Assembly: GCA_947624695.1 (NCBI GenBank)
Contig: CANQLN010000015.1
Span: 1 to 14,368 of the forward strand
Source of the DNA: an uncultured Bacilli bacterium
Lineage (GTDB): Bacteria; Bacillota_I; Bacilli_A; RF39; UBA660
Direction: 5' to 3'
DNA length: 14,368 bases
Shown here: positions 13,980-14,368 of the stretch, piece after piece
Layout of the letters: each line of letters begins with the position of its first letter
Position numbering within the stretch: the stretch's first letter is position 1
Notes under the pieces: model-generated
What the model was told of the DNA's origin: nothing
Database searches by the model: none
Seen by the model: the letters and a program-made list of their open reading frames with translations, nothing else
Program-made: the position numbers and the translations under genes

Positions 13980-14368
13980 ATGCAAAAATTTTATAAGTTA
14001 ATTGCGGATAAAATTAGTAAGGCTTTAGAGGAAAATGATTATCAAGTTGATGAAGTTATAATTTCCGAATCTAATCGACCAGATTTAGGCGAATTTCAAT
14101 ATAATGGCGCGATGAATTTAGCTAAAGACTATCATAAAAGTCCCGCATCAATCGCTAATGACATCCTAATTAGTTTAAAAGATGATCCTTTTTTTGAAAA
14201 TATAAATATTGCGGGACCAGGATTTTTAAATTTAAGCATTAGTCCTAAAGTTCTTTTAGAATATATTAATAATCCCGAGTTTTCTTACCCTAAAAATGAT
14301 AAATTAATCTTTTTAGATTATGGCGGAGCAAATGTGGCTAAGAGTCTTCATGTAGGACATTTAAGAAG
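13980..14368 (+). CDS. argS: Arginyl-tRNA synthetase, N-terminal part (runs off the right edge)
   Basis: ArgS charges tRNA-Arg with arginine in the cytoplasm. The first 129 codons are present. They cover the ArgS-specific N-terminal domain (Add1), including SNRPDLGEFQYNGAMNLAK and the conserved NIAGPGFLNLSIS segment (about residues 76-88), and then the start of the class I catalytic domain. That domain opens with IFLDYGGANVAKSLHVGHLR, in which HVGH is the ATP-binding HIGH motif. ArgS enzymes usually read DYSSPNVAK here; Gly-Gly-Ala replaces Ser-Ser-Pro. The start ATG at 13980 is preceded by GTGGTGATT as ribosome site. It is divergent from the sortase gene across a 112-nt gap holding both promoters. 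The KMSKS-containing C-terminal part lies outside the window. Confidence 0.95.
   Translation, partial: MQKFYKLIADKISKALEENDYQVDEVIISESNRPDLGEFQYNGAMNLAKDYHKSPASIANDILISLKDDPFFENINIAGPGFLNLSISPKVLLEYINNPEFSYPKNDKLIFLDYGGANVAKSLHVGHLR

Overview
The window looks like chromosomal core DNA from a very AT-rich, Gram-positive-type (Firmicutes/Bacilli-like) anaerobic bacterium. The wall genes point to a monoderm envelope: a lipoteichoic-acid-synthase family sulfatase, a LytR-CpsA-Psr protein, a FemABX peptidyltransferase and a class B sortase. Energy metabolism is represented by enolase and a one-chain pyruvate:ferredoxin oxidoreductase, which suits a fermentative anaerobe. TGA is read as stop: the CAAX protease gene ends with TGA inside an ATGA overlap, and tryptophans are TGG. 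The genetic code is therefore 11, not the Mycoplasma code 4. A wall-bearing relative of the Mollicutes (RF39-like or Erysipelotrichia-like gut bacteria) is my inference, not something I could search.

Layout: (1) 1-3726, minus strand, one tightly packed envelope operon. It holds an LTA-synthase-like gene broken by a single in-frame TAA, then a small single-pass membrane protein of unknown function, then an LCP protein that runs off the left edge. (2) 3858-5347, plus strand, a two-gene operon: a CPBP (CAAX-type) membrane protease coupled by ATGA to a membrane-anchored metallophosphoesterase-fold protein that has lost much of its metal site. (3) 5401-6240, plus strand, a short stand-alone HipA-like kinase. 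(4) 6264-9599, minus strand, nifJ. (5) 9754-10983, minus strand, eno, starting with GTG. (6) 11117-11668, minus strand, a DUF308/HdeD-like membrane protein. (7) 11758-13005, plus strand, a FemABX protein. (8) 13019-13867, minus strand, a class B sortase with Lys where the catalytic Arg is expected. (9) 13980-14368, plus strand, the start of argS.

The DNA is compact. Three divergent gene pairs are driven by back-to-back sigma-A-type promoters with leaders of only about 15-30 nt. Convergent pairs share bidirectional hairpin terminators that overlap coding sequence. No stretch of 300 bases lacks a gene. I saw no tRNA, rRNA, CRISPR array, insertion sequence or prophage gene. The most noteworthy points are the broken LTA-synthase gene, the apparent pseudo-metallophosphoesterase beside a CAAX protease, the short orphan HipA-like kinase, the LCP protein with an extra extracellular domain, and the sortase lacking its usual Arg.
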